Shown here: one piece after another, positions 25,601 to 34,400 of the stretch
Position numbering within the stretch: position 1 is the stretch's first letter
How the letters are laid out: each line of letters begins with the position of its first letter
Origin: Gnetum montanum
Taxonomy: Eukaryota; Streptophyta; Gnetopsida; Gnetales; Gnetaceae
Direction: 5' to 3'
Length of the DNA: 64,000 nucleotides
Assembly (NCBI GenBank): GCA_015680685.1
Contig: MNCI01023457.1
Span: 348,393 to 412,392 of the forward strand
Notes under the pieces: model-generated
Database searches by the model: none
Told to the model about the DNA's origin: nothing
What the model saw: the letters and a program-made list of their open reading frames with translations, nothing else
Translations under genes and position numbers: made by a program

Positions 25601-25773
25601 CACTTTCTTTGGAAACTGGTTCAATTCTTAGACACGGATTTTTGAAGTATGGTGGTTCCAAGGACCCATCAAGTTTATTACGAAACTGTTTAGGGGAATC
25701 AGCAGTTAACATGTGCAGTGGCGGTGGCATCAAGCCTAACACTGCAGACATCTTTGAAGAAATGAATCTCTGA
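319..25773 (+). CDS. Mitochondrial intermediate peptidase-like M3 metallopeptidase, C-terminal part (8 exons)
   Basis: Exons: 319-441, 533-688, 1527-1643, 19260-19385, 19473-19540, 24926-25061, 25147-25312 and 25532-25773. All introns are GT-AG, and the joined frame is 1134 nt (377 codons plus TGA at 25771-25773). The family (thimet/mitochondrial intermediate peptidase, M3) uses one zinc to remove octapeptides from imported mitochondrial precursors in the matrix or to cut short peptides. Seen here: the LEPWDETYY block in the first exon, the zinc motif HEFGH (about residues 161-165 of this fragment, 19344-19358), a downstream FAETPS block that should supply the third zinc ligand (Glu), and the substrate-side NYGAGYYSYLYAK block across the last junction. 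The length from LEPWD to the stop fits the family. No stop or frameshift is present, so I read it as functional. The N-terminal half and transit peptide lie before base 1. A cytosolic M3 oligopeptidase is the alternative, but the spacing favours the mitochondrial type. Confidence 0.9.
1281..1298. repeat. (ATC)6 microsatellite
   Basis: Six tandem ATC triplets in the intron between peptidase exons b and c. Confidence 0.9.
2611..3610 (-). mobile_element. LINE 3' fragment with coiled-coil tail coding (relic)
   Basis: The T-rich run at 2611-2627 is the A tail of a - strand element. The region after it resembles the 3' untranslated part of the better preserved - strand LINE at 14191-16813 (same order of a T run, a GTACA-containing segment, then purine-rich text). 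From about 3605 down to 3350 the - strand reads a charged helix-like frame (EEIAAQLSKQIEVDFQA..., then KARLKEIKDKV) with stops. It corresponds to the coiled-coil C-terminal segment seen in the other LINE copies. No reverse transcriptase remains. No target duplication was found. Confidence 0.5.
3901..4690 (-). pseudogene. Ty3/gypsy gag relic
   Basis: The - strand frame includes a block ending in DGERDPNTHLITF. This matches the position and spacing of the DPxxHL motif of plant gypsy capsid N-termini and closely resembles the gag at 53.1 kb of this window (NNEGDPNLHLIAF). The rest of the 164-codon open frame above it is proline/threonine/asparagine-rich, as in gag leader regions. A 127-bp tandem duplication interrupts it. 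No LTR or pol was seen nearby, so it is an isolated fragment. Confidence 0.55.
3920..4173. repeat. 127-bp tandem duplication inside the gag relic
   Basis: Two copies, starting at 3920 and 4047, differ by only a few bases. Each begins GTGTTTGGATCTC and runs through the DPIHPLVLQITI-coding segment on the - strand. The duplication is a post-insertion local event. Confidence 0.8.
5343..5935 (+). pseudogene. LINE APE endonuclease domain
   Basis: Starts MKILSWNCRG, the typical first residues of plant L1 ORF2 endonucleases, and has a TAG directly after. About 120 codons on, WILIGDFNQ and LYLWEKTGGD follow. GDFN carries the active-site Asp-Asn pair of the family, and the last block reads DIEGCKFTWSN. 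Several in-frame stops make it inactive. The family nicks target DNA for target-primed reverse transcription. Confidence 0.8.
6640..7500 (+). pseudogene. LINE reverse transcriptase domain
   Basis: Blocks in order: KAPGSDGWPIEFF (about 6660), HFRPIEVCNTLLRLFSKM (6840), LVGEHHVGFVKGCFLQDH (6925), CVKLDITKG (about 7040, first catalytic Asp), KRGLWQGDLLSPLLFILVMDVL (7210) and IAHYVDTILFSR (about 7340). The last should read YxDD, but the second Asp codon is missing, so the enzyme would be catalytically dead even without the stops. Confidence 0.85.
7930..9500 (+). pseudogene. LINE C-terminus: zf-RVT region plus family-specific extension and coiled coil
   Basis: VWHGRLPEKIKGFAWL at 8116 and NCPLCSADIEMLDYFLYRCHF (8225-8288) give the zinc-binding pattern of plant LINE C-termini. 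After it come about 400 further codons. FQGDAELWELIVRAGW (8518-8565) and an EVLGMLAEGELI-like block (8680) match equivalent places in the LINE at 14.2-16.8 kb. A charged helical segment follows (AELKELIDKACLLVAKHAWV, 9225-9284, then LQQLRDLQERHIVELL). The extension occurs in at least two independent copies, so it belongs to the element. Its role is unknown. Confidence 0.7.
9883..10600. other. Non-coding, AT-rich
   Basis: CATCAC/AATCAACA-rich sequence between the LINE tail and the copia LTR. It may be the outer (U5) part of the copia LTR or its flank. I could not find the LTR terminus with confidence. No gene was seen. Confidence 0.4.
10600..11005 (-). mobile_element. Probable 3' LTR of the copia relic
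   Basis: On the - strand an A-rich plus GGATG tract runs into TGTTGGAAATAGTG (start at 11005), a common copia LTR start, directly after the end of the RNase H frame. A TATA box (GTATAAATAGGGG on the - strand, about 10730-10742) is followed by an untranslated stretch. The inner end is proposed at about 10608 (GCTATAACA on the - strand). The lower boundary is uncertain and no second LTR was found. Confidence 0.5.
11020..13960 (-). pseudogene. Ty1/copia pol relic: integrase, reverse transcriptase, RNase H
   Basis: Order along the - strand is copia-like, with integrase before RT. The GAG-pre-integrase zinc part ends CDTCQKGKQKA (about 13670). Integrase core follows with LLHMDIVGPIP and FLMIVDDFSKY (13540-13620), then IKTISNDKGVEF (about 13410), interrupted by a SINE, then DEFCKSHDI. 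RT follows from NKWVFKTKFDEKGNI (12430) through HKARFVARG and DYEEIF to the FEMKDLGEIMYFLG block (11900). RNase H has SSFEAEFLAMVDCIQHILWLK (11340-11420) and VDNTSTIQLSKEHV, ending LANLLTKPL (11150). Many frameshifts and stops. The strand is opposite to the host gene. Confidence 0.88.
13199..13382 (+). mobile_element. tRNA-derived SINE inserted in the copia integrase
   Basis: A 184-bp insertion splits the integrase frame between the SNDKGVEF block and DEFCKSHDI. It is flanked by 17-bp direct repeats with two differences (13182-13198 and 13383-13399, ATCAAAGYGTTYACTTA). Inside, on the + strand, lie an A-box-like GATGTTAAGGTGC and, 30 bp on, GGGTTCAAGCC, a good polymerase III B box. The 3' end is T-rich (GATCCAATTTT), as in some plant SINEs. 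This places the SINE after the copia insertion. Confidence 0.75.
13898..14175 (-). pseudogene. Upstream part of the copia relic (gag/protease side), unassigned
   Basis: A 90-codon open frame rich in Gly/Asn sits directly upstream of the copia pre-integrase region and ends where the LINE insertion begins. I see no zinc knuckle or protease motif. Its position suggests the region between copia protease and integrase. Confidence 0.3.
14191..16813 (-). mobile_element. 5'-truncated L1-type LINE with target duplication
   Basis: The tail is a T run on the + strand (14191-14201). 15-bp flanking repeats match 13 of 15 (14176-14190 and 16814-16828, CCTAGAAYAGATYTG). The element begins in the LINE C-terminus: KMGHQQLVHRLTKVHANQTQW (about 16440-16380), then the zf-RVT-like MPIWQGQLLEKIKVFLWLVN (16199). 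Then comes the same extension as in the LINE at 4.86-9.88 kb (FQGMSELWDLITCVGW at 15800, RIDLNEEALARVLGVPASGE at 15640). An 84-codon heptad-rich coiled coil follows (15072-14818, starting MKWAAREESFQSQ). Frames are still long, so it is younger than the other LINEs. Confidence 0.8.
16824..17165. repeat. 49-bp x 7 minisatellite
   Basis: Unit starts are at 16824, 16873, 16922, 16971, 17020, 17069 and 17118. Copies are almost identical. Units 5 and 6 share one G-to-T change (CAAATAAATC in place of CAAAGAAATC), so the array grew by recent segmental duplication. The first unit overlaps the right target duplication of the adjacent LINE. Confidence 0.95.
17166..19259. other. Intron sequence without recognisable features
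   Basis: AT-rich and non-coding on both strands. Open frames of 60-76 codons near 17550-17790 have no family resemblance and sit in low-complexity text. Confidence 0.5.
19260..19540 (+). CDS. Peptidase exons d-e with the HEFGH zinc motif (19260-19385, 19473-19540)
   Basis: The first exon (42 codons) encodes the HELE-type approach and HEFGH zinc site followed by ALHSLLSQ. The second (68 nt) encodes EYQHFSGTRTVLDFAETPSN and stops after two bases of a Glu codon. The codon is completed by the G at 24926, which gives LFEYFACD. That exact phase match across a 5.4-kb intron is strong evidence that the exons belong together. The 87-bp intron between them has a GTATTT donor and a TTACAG acceptor. Confidence 0.92.
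20700..21950 (-). mobile_element. Possible decayed solo LTR
   Basis: The promoter-like part (about 21690-21880) resembles the copia LTR at 10.6-11.0 kb in layout: a GATCTAGC/TTACAA stretch, a CTCTATTTGTAG in place of the TATA region, then AGGATCTT...CC on the + strand. A long low-complexity GTGAGA-rich part follows. No flanking repeats or termini were identified, so this is tentative. Confidence 0.25.
23700..24445 (+). mobile_element. LINE 3' end with coiled-coil tail
   Basis: A Glu/Arg-rich helical frame (QRMQEEERR and EKERREQEEMREYFMRYHES, about 23835-23940) is followed by GMDAKEWKQREDRYEAFQ. The segment ends in a T- and A-rich tail after GTACTATAATATAATCC, the same type of tail as the long LINE (TTGTACATATATAAT). 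The coiled-coil tail is shared with the two larger LINEs. The 5' end is truncated before any zinc region. Confidence 0.5.
24926..25773 (+). CDS. Peptidase exons f-h and stop (24926-25061, 25147-25312, 25532-25773)
   Basis: These encode the helical C-terminal lobe of the M3 fold: PEKLVKSIDDSKRMFAATE, then IFYSVVDQAFFG through VEGTHWFTRFNHLVNYGAG, then GYYSYLYAKCFAASIWRKAC to the end at EEMNL. The junction at 25312/25532 splits a Gly codon (phase 1). The YYSY block is the conserved substrate-contact tyrosine region of the family. Splice sites are canonical (GTGAGA, GTATGT donors; GTGCAG, ATGCAG acceptors). Confidence 0.92.
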
Positions 25774-26349
25774 TTTCTAATTAAGAGAAAAGTAAACAAC
25801 ATGGAATATATTTCCAACGACAGATTACTTGAGAAAAACCATTCTTTTAAGCTACAGATCAAATAAAAAACCAATTCATTGCGGTTTGCAACTAGTGAAG
25901 GATTGAAGGCTCAAAAGAAACAGCTTACGGATTATCCAATTTATCTATGAAGACAATTGTGGTCATACCGTCTGCCAGGGTGGAAATGACTGAATTGATA
26001 CAATTTTTATTCCATAAATTGGCGAACCTAAGATGATGGAAAATCTTTCAATTGAAGGGAGATTTAAGAATCCTGTCATCTTGTCAAGTGTAAACTCTCA
26101 GCTTGAGATTGAATTTTCTAACCGGTATTATAGCAATCACTGTAGTTCAATTTGGTGCTGTTGAATAATCTAACTACTTTTAAGTATTCCACTATCACTG
26201 TGGAGACATTTTTGACTGTAGAACAGTTGTCGGATTATGTTTGTTATCTCTATTAATAAATTTACCAAGACTAAACTAGCATACCAAATTGGATATACAT
26301 GCAAAAGAAACTATCAGTTGTTCATTGTATGTTGGTGTATATTCCAATG
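25774..26349. other. 3' untranslated region and downstream flank of the peptidase gene
   Basis: Two candidate polyadenylation hexamers (AATAAA at about 25863 and 26256) follow the stop codon. No other gene is visible before the next LINE. Confidence 0.4.
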
Positions 26350-28340
26350 TAAATTGCACCTGACTTGGAGATGGAGGAAGAGTGGGTGGGTGCAGTAGTG
26401 GCAGGTGCAGTAGGTGATGGAGGAAGCGGTGGCAGGCATAGTAGGCCAAGGAGAGTGGTGGTGGAAGTAAAGGTTGTGGTGGTGGTTAGTGGGGAGATGA
26501 AGCAGAGATTGTGGGTAGTGGTGAAGTGGGTGTCCTTGGCAAGGGGAGCTACGTTGGGGTGGCCAAGTGTGCTATCTTGGAATGGGCCAAAGGGGGGATC
26601 CATGGTGTCCAGATTCAACATTGATGGCAAGGGTGTGCATCCCATAGGTGCATGGTGGCTTGGGATGGGGGACGTGGATGAGGTATGTTGTTCGGGGTAG
26701 GAACTAAGGCTTAAAATGCATACACATACATCTTCCCTAGAAGGGGTCATACATTGAGATGCAACCTCATTGCGAGGATTGTCGTAGCCTGGGTGAGGCT
26801 ATGGATGGAAGTTGTATGGTGTTGGGCGGTTATAGTTCTCTGTGCTTGTGGACTCATTGGTAGTTGAGGACACATCCCCGGCTGCAAGGTCCAAATCGTC
26901 ATTTCAAGTTTCGTCCTTGGGGGATTGGATTTCGATAGAAGGGGGCTCCTTCACACTATCGATGGAGCCCATCCTTCAGTCACTATAGATGGAGGAGGAT
27001 CTAGGTTTTACTATAGTGGTCGCGTCAAAGAAGATGGGGAGACCCACAAGCCCCGAATTGAGATTGAAAACAAACACAAAAGGAAATCGATTTGGGGACC
27101 CATACTACCTTAAAAGGGGTGTACAAGAAAAGGGCTACTAGTAGACCATGAATATTCTCTCATGGAATTGTAGGCGACAGGTACCCCTTGTAAGAGATGT
27201 ACCCTGAAAGAGTTAATGTAAGCAAACTGGGAAGGTCAATGTGATGTGTCTGTAGGAGACCAAGCTTTTGATGACATAAAGATAGATCTTGGAATGGCTA
27301 GGATGGTAGACAATTTTTGTTGATTCAAGGGAAGGTGGGTGGCCTCACTGCCATCGCTTGGTCCCCTATGTAGCTACTGGATTCCTCACAATGTAGTATT
27401 ACCACCTTCATGTTGGTGCAGGCTTGATGGCTAATGAATTTCTATGGGCTGCAGGGACCAAAGGCCCATTTGGTAGAGCTATATCAAATTGTTGAGAAAA
27501 TCTTGAACCGAATAGCATGGCTTCTTATTGGTGACTTCAATAAGAGGTTGTTCCCATGGGAAAAGACTGGGGGAGATTCAACCTTGCCTCCCGGAAGCTA
27601 TGAATCCATAATGTACCTCTTGAATTTTGAGCTCATGGACATGGAGGTGAGAGGTTGTTAGTATACTTGGAACAATCATAGGAGAGGAAGAGAGTGAGTC
27701 ATGTCTAAGATAGATAGAGTGTGGGCTAGCTCTGCTTTGCTGTTGGCTCATGGGTTTCATGTGTAGGGCCTCAAGAGAAGGGCCTTTGATTTCAAAGTGC
27801 TGCTATGTTCCTTTGGCACGCTAGATAACCTAGGGCCATGATCGTTTAGGCTAGAAAGAGCTTGGTTGAATAAACCTTGGCTTGCTAATATTGTCTATGG
27901 AGTGTAGAGGGGATACCTTGCTCAAATGGATTCGAGGGACTTTCTTAAAATTGGTTTAGCCACTTTGAAGAAGAAGATCTGGGCTAGGCGAAGGGGTGAT
28001 AAGTATGCATTCAAAGAATATCGGGAAGAATTAACTGAATGGTTGTGGGTCATCCAAACCAATCAGGAGTTGGGACAACCTTTGGAGAGGGAGAAATATG
28101 ATGTCCTCCTTTAGTTACAACAATTGTTAGAGGAAGAGGAACAATATTGAAAGGAGCGTGTCCACATGTGGTTGAGGGATGGGGATACTCTAAGTTCTTC
28201 TTTGTAGTTGCCAAGGCAAATAAGGAAGCTAAGCGTATTCATAGCCTTGTGTAGGGGGATTGCTCGGTGCAGGGTGAGCAAGCCATCATTGTTGCTATGC
28301 AATGCTATTTGACTAATATTTGGTTTGTGAAACATCCCAA
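26350..28340 (+). mobile_element. LINE, 5' half only (ORF1 end and endonuclease)
   Basis: A G-rich spacer carries the GGGGATTGGATT block shared with the LINE at 4.86 kb. The endonuclease starts at 27148 (MNILSWNCRRQ), WLLIGDFNKRLFPWEKTGGD lies near 27515-27575, and the post-endonuclease linker (GYLAQMDSRDFLKIGLATLK, 27910-27970; RVHMWLRDGDT at 28160) follows. The frame is broken repeatedly. Similarity stops at about 28340, where LTR-B begins, before any reverse transcriptase. The 3' half has not reappeared right of the LTR block. Confidence 0.75.
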
Positions 28341-29397
28341 AGAAAATTCATGTTACAACATTTAGTCAAAATTATTTGTATTTTGGTAGAAAAATAAAGG
28401 TAGATACAATTGCCTGATTTTCCCCAAAAATCTTACATTATGGCCTTGTATTGCTGTAAATGCCTTATCTTCCAACTTGTGGAGGTTGCAGATTTCATAT
28501 ATCCAAGCTTGTGAGTGTTGAAAATGTTTTGCAAGCCATAAAATTTGGCATTTTTCAGCCCACACTGAGCACTCCAGTCCCACACACTCCCACACACTGG
28601 GCAACATGCAAAAATAGTATATAGATTTTGGGTTTTAACCCCATACATTGTGCATCCCAGTCCCATACATTGGGCAACATATGGAGGTAGCGTATGAAAG
28701 CAAATAATTACCTAAATTTTCTCATACGCTACCAAAAGATGCCTTGCACACGCCAAAATTTGCTAGGAATTTGTCAACGGTCGTGGCAGAATTAAGAGCA
28801 ACGAATTAGGATCTGATGACCTATTTAAACAAGACTTTGCATCATTGAAAGGACTTTTGAACCATTTTGCATTCAATTGAACTAGATTTTTAGAGTAGTG
28901 CAAATTTCCAAAAGTCTATAAACCTTTCCCCCTAGTGCAGAACATTGAGAATAAGGAGTTAGAACATTGAGAATAAGGAGTTGTATCATTGCAGATCAAA
29001 TTGGAATATCAGTGTAAAGCGTGGTTGCAAAATACACTTTGCAAATCTACATTGGATTCACAAAGCATTATTATTTCTCAGGCTTTCAAAAGCCTTAATA
29101 TGTACTTCTCTATGAACTCACTTTTACATTATTACAGTTAATATAAAAGTTGCAGTTCTTTCTATTTGCCAAAGATTATATATATATTTTCCTTGTTCTT
29201 GGATCTCGCGTTGCATTTTCATTAGTCTTTTTATATTTTACATCAATTGGTAAGAAATCTTTAAGTCCCTAGGTGATTGACAAGATTGCCTAGGGCACTT
29301 TTGATCCTTTTCGAGACCTGTGGATTTAGGGTTAAAACTGATTCTCTTTGAAATTTTTGGGGTTTCAACCGCAAATTTTTTAGGAACTATAGTTTTT
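28341..29397 (+). mobile_element. LTR-B, + copy
   Basis: This is homologous in inverted orientation to 54874-56035: shared AAAATTCATGTT start, AATTGCC block, ACATTATGRCCTTGTATTG block, CACATG-type dyads and end. It is followed by a primer-site-like motif at 29398-29415. The promoter is not obvious; a TATTTAAAC at 28823 is a candidate. Confidence 0.65.
28939..28982. repeat. 22-bp perfect tandem duplication in LTR-B
   Basis: Two identical copies (28939-28960, 28961-28982) beginning AGAACATTGAG. I do not see the duplication in the inverted LTR-B copy. Confidence 0.9.
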
Positions 29398-29415
29398 TAG
29401 CACTAGAAGGATGGC
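29398..29415 (+). other. Putative primer binding site after LTR-B (+)
   Basis: TAGCACTAGAAGGATGGC lies directly after the LTR end and parallels TGGTGCTAGAAGGAGGGC after the LTR of the element at 31.4-36.7 kb (33879-33896). The better copy starts TGG, complementary to a tRNA CCA end. Confidence 0.5.
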
Positions 29416-30250
29416 TTTTGCTCAACTTAGCCTAAAAAAAAACCCAATTCCAATTTTTTCATTAGTGTTGGGTTTTCTCAAAACACAGTGCGTAGCCTAT
29501 ACCTTGCAACTTGCAAAATTTGTTTTGGGTTTTTCCCAAAACCTAGTGTGCAACTTACAATCAATTTTGACCATTTTAATTTCATGTTGGCGATATACAA
29601 GTTGGTCATGTTGGCGATATACAAGTTCAATTTTGCGAAATTTGGTTTTGGGTCCTTCCTAAGCCTAGTGTGTGTGACCTGTAGTTAGTTTTGTCGCATT
29701 TAAATTTTTCCATCAAGTGCTAGGTTTTTGTAAAACCCAGCATGTAGCTTGCAACAAGTTTAACAATTTTGACTTTTTTCGTCAAGAGTTGGGTTTTCTA
29801 AAATCCAATGTATAACCTACCAACAAACTTGCACTTTTTACTTTTGCAAAATTTTGGCTTTAGATCTCCCTTGGGGCAACATGTGACCTATAAACATCTT
29901 GGCTATTTTATCTCTTAAAATTTCATGGTAGGTGTTCATCAATACCCACCATGTGAATTGCACTGTAAACTTTGGTTGGGTGGCCACCAACACCCAATGT
30001 ATAGCCAACAACTTGTTTCAAACCTTTTTGGTATTAAATTTTCCAGTTACAATTTGCAGTGTTGCCACTATTCCTTGCATTTGCAATACAAAAGCATTAA
30101 TTTTCTTTCTATGCAGTGCACTACCCTTGGAGTTGTAGTTTTTTATACTATACTCCATACTTTGATACTCTCATACATTGAGCAATCTCATACACTAAAC
30201 AATTCATACATTAAGCCTTTAGCCTACCACTCGGTCCAACATTTTGTTTA
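29416..30250 (+). mobile_element. Leader region of a LTR-B element (+), no gag attached
   Basis: Degenerate repeats of a GGGTTTTYCCAAAACCYA-type block alternate with motifs related to TAGYATGTG. This is the inverted counterpart of 54120-54855, which on the - strand leads into gag. Here no gag follows; from about 30300 the text changes and a - strand integrase end begins. Confidence 0.55.
29583..29630. repeat. 24-bp tandem pair, third copy at 31153
   Basis: CATGTTGGCGATATACAAG occurs at 29583 and 29607, and again inside a longer identical 28-bp stretch at 31148-31175. The distant copy lies next to the insertion point of the element at 31448. Confidence 0.85.
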
Positions 30251-30754
30251 TGCCTTTTCACCACTCTATGATGAATGGGACAAGAACTAGACTTCACAAT
30301 TATAAATGAGGAGTTTTATAACTTCCTTTGTTCTGCTAAGCAAGTCTTGGCATTGAGGTCTCATGGTAACTCACAGATGCAATGAATTGCATCCTTGTGA
30401 TGACTTTAGGCTTCACCTTGCAAGTACAACTCCAAGAGGACATGAAAAACAAGTCAAAGAATACATGTACTTACAATAAATTTCTTAAGGCCACATGAGA
30501 TAACAAGCAAAATACATGCCATCATAGGTTACAATTGGTACAACATGAGAAATTTGTATTTTGTTTCATAGATTTATACAAGGTTTGTAGTGCATTTGTT
30601 ATGCCAAAGAAAGAGAGATGAGAAGTCATGTTGGCTCACTCATTATAGGTTAGAAGGATTATCGGTATTAATCATTCATTCATACTTGCAAACAAAGACC
30701 AACAAGGGCTAGAGGAAAATAGGTCAATGTTAGATATAATAAGGGTTGAGATAG

Positions 30755-31050
30755 GAATGGTTGACTAGATTGACCAATTCATTCCCATCCATGTTTGCCA
30801 ATCCGAATGCTCCATTGCTATAAGCTTTGGTGACCAAGAAAGGTCCTTCCTAATTGATTGAGAACTTGTTTGCATGTTTGTGAATTGCCTTAAGGACAAG
30901 ATCTCCTTCGTTGATTCTTTGTCTATTCAAATCATCATGATATTGTTTTAGCCTCTCTTGATATTGCTTAATGTGAGTAAGCATTTGTATTTAGTGCTCC
31001 TCCACCGAATTGAGGTCAATGGTACATAGCTCTTTATTTTGCATATCATT
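30755..31050 (-). pseudogene. Ty3/gypsy integrase C-terminal end
   Basis: On the - strand: KQYHDDLNRQRINEGDLVLK, then a short gap, then EGPFLVTKAYSNGAFGLANM and DG. This is the GPY/F-type end of plant gypsy integrases (GDLVL, EGP, G-A/Y-L). One stop precedes EGP. It is the continuation of the integrase that breaks at 36.7 kb; the 5.26-kb LTR element lies between. Confidence 0.75.
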
Positions 31051-31447
31051 GATGTATGTCAAAATGGGATACTATTGTTGTCACATATGATCATTTCCTG
31101 GTGCAGTAGTAGAATGTGCCTCTGGTTTGAAAAGAAAATTAGTGGAGTTGGTCATGTTGGCGATATACAAGTTCTGCTTAATAATGTGTAGAAAAGAGAT
31201 TTAAATTATGTGGTATGATGATGCATTGCTCAACTTAAAGTTATTTTTACTTTGATACTAAAATTCAATTAAAGGGTAGAGAGGGAGTTGGCATGTTCAC
31301 ATTGCTAATGCTATGGAATTTTTAGAATCTAGAGACCAAGACCATTGATTAATTTACATGAAGTATGTTTGTTGGTTTTCCTATCTCCTACTTAGAACTG
31401 TTGCACGTACAAGGAGATCCACAGAGGAAAGAAAAGTTAATGTTATG

Positions 31448-34400
31448 GTGTTAGATTTTTGAAATGGCAGAGGACAGGACAGGGGAAATGCAGGCTCTAC
31501 ATTAAACAGGAACTTGCAATAGATGAAGAACTACGTTAAGGGCAAAGTTCCTTGTTGAATCAAAACAAGACAAAAACCCAAATACAAGCCCAAATCTGAT
31601 TGCAGTTGCAGGCGTTGAATGAATAGAACCAAGAAAAAGAAACAAGGGCAAAAAAAAAACTAGAGAACACCAATTAACAACACAATTTAAACAAACAAGA
31701 TTGAAATTAAGAGAGGGTCATGGAATCACTCATGGTTTTCAAATTAAGGACACCATTGTCATTGACATCCTTGAAAAATAGAGGAAAAGCATTGTAGATT
31801 CATTAGCCCTAACTATGATGATGGGAGGCAAAGTGCCATTTTTGCGGTAGCTTCGTTGTCGGTGACAACACTGTAGTTTCAACACCGGCAACATCATCTG
31901 CATCATCATTGAAAACAAGACCTAACATTATTATTAAAAAATGATACAATTGTTTTATGTGCAAAGCATCGATGGCCAAATGGCTGTGACACAGCTCTTT
32001 TACTCATTTGCAGAGTAAACCCTCTAGCAAAGTAACACCATTGGTGGCGAGAAATACATTCAACAATGTGCGCATAGGAGAAGACCAACACGCCTAAGCA
32101 CTGCCACCACGAAAGATGGAACACCGAGTACATGTTCTTGATGTTTCATTTTACCATGTCAACAAGATGACCTCCTGTAGCCAGAACCAACACCTATTGT
32201 TTTGACGAAGTTGTTGCAAGAAGTAAAGGTGGCATGATCTGAAGCTAATAGCAATTGATTTGTTTTGCGTGTAAAACGTAGCTACAGTCACTTGTCTTGC
32301 TTCCAAGAGCAACGAATGATAATTAAAAATGCAGTAAACAAGTTGTCATACATGATGGATGCATTTATTTGGAAATATTTTTATTTTAACTATTGCCCTA
32401 AAGCATAACATAAAAGATTTGCTTTTTAATACGGGCTTGATATTTTATATACTTTGTTCATAACAATATACGTACAAGTAAAAGAAACCTTGTAGTTTAA
32501 GAAAGAAGGGAGGAAATGTATGGACAAGTGTCAAATATACCGTTATTATCTACGAATTTGTAACTTCCTATAGAAGTTATCATTTGATCTTCTAGATATT
32601 TGTAAGGATGTGAGACACTTGCCAACCATGGCTAAATTTTCTCACAACTTTAAAGTACTTATGAATAAATTATCTAGATATTTGTTGTTCACCTTAACCT
32701 CTCATGATTATTGTAACTATTCTAAGGCTACTATATAAAGGCTGCAAAGGTAGAATTAGAAAGGAGGAAGGAATTGGGAAAAGGACAATTGAAGATCACT
32801 TGAAAAATGGTTTGCTAAAAAGATTAATTCGGATGCTTTGTTTTAATCCAATGAGTTCATCCTTTCCCACTTTGTTTTAGTTACTTAGCTAGTGGTTTAG
32901 ATGGTATCGTGCTTGGCATATCATTTTGGGATTTGTCCTAGGTTGCTTTAATAGCTCTATTTTTGCCATAGAAGAGCTCATGTTGTTAAAAAGCCTCAAG
33001 AGCAATTTAATAGTAATGTCTTTAATGAAATTTAGTTGTTTTGAGCATAAAGGATCTAGGAAAATCTTTGGAATTTTGAGACAGTTGAAATAGCTTCATT
33101 GTTTTAGAGTGTATTGCCTTGGTATTTCAATTCTAAAATTGTCATATTTTTGAAGGCTTTGTTGAATGCAATCTTTGACAACTATTTACTAGCCAAAGTA
33201 GAGACTCGTACTTTGTTGTTTACACAACATTTTTGGTAGTATAATAAGATTGTTTTCTATGAAATTGCTTGTTGAGCTTAGAAGGTTTGAGCAATTTGTA
33301 GTTATAGATTGAATTAGAATAGCTTTATTGTGAAGTGTCTCCTCGTGTCAATTTATCTTGCTTAAATATTTGAGATTTTATGCAAATATGCTTTCTTTTC
33401 TTTTTCTTTCTAAGTTCATCTAAATTTGCTCTATTTCTAGTTTCCTTGTGAAGCTTTATTCCTAGGGGAAATTAGTAGATTGGCAAAATTGTGCTCACTT
33501 TTTTTTGTAAAATTTTATTTGTTACAATCAATGTACTATAGGGATTGTATAGACTAAGTGATTAGACAATATAGGAATCTCTAATAACTCACAGTATTTG
33601 ACAAAGATACCTGAATCTCCTTTATGATAGCAAATTATAGTTTCATACATAACCTAATCATTTTAACATTCAAAATAATAAACACATATTTACAATTAGT
33701 TCGTTTCATAACTATTGAGTCTATTTGGAGGTATTTGGGCCTTGGTGTTGCCAGAGATCAACAAGCACTTAAATCCTATTTGAAGAACATCTTCGATTCT
33801 ATGATCCCCCAAGGTCGTGACACTTGATGGCCACCCAACGTTGGTGGTTTGGTCCCAAACGGGCACCAACAATTCTTTTGGTGCTAGAAGGAGGGCTGAA
33901 AATTTGTTCTCTAAGTTCATAAGCCTGATAGTCCTAGCACACCAATAGTTCTTTGTTGTTCGTAAGGTTTAAGAAATTAGATACTATTTTCAATCCATGA
34001 CCAAACAGATTGATAGTTTAGAATATTTCAAAGGTTCTAAAGAAATTCTTGATTATAAGATTGATTATTCATTAGAAGAAGAATAGAAAAAGGTTTTTGA
34101 ATTTGGAAGAGGTAGTGGAGTAAAGACTAGAAGGATAAGAAGTTCACCTCTTCTGTATGATTTACTAGTCTATAAGAGAAAGTCAAAGAGATATAAGAGT
34201 TCAACGTTATAATGTTAGATTTTTGAAATGGCAAAGGGGAGGGGCAATGCAAGCTTTGCATTAAATGGTACCCTACAATAGATGAAGAACCATTGACAAC
34301 AGGTTTGCTTGCTGAATCAAAACAAGAAAAAATCAAAATGCAAGCCCAAATCTGATTGCAGTTGCAGGCATTGAATGAATAGAAACAAGAAAAAGAAACA

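Noticed and set aside
319-25773. The peptidase could be a processed or dead pseudogene
   Set aside because: It has introns, canonical splice sites, exact phase matching and no stop in 377 codons.
28362-28666. Overlapping - strand open frames with repeated peptides
   Set aside because: The repetition comes from the CACACAC/CATGTG dyads of LTR-B, not from a protein repeat.
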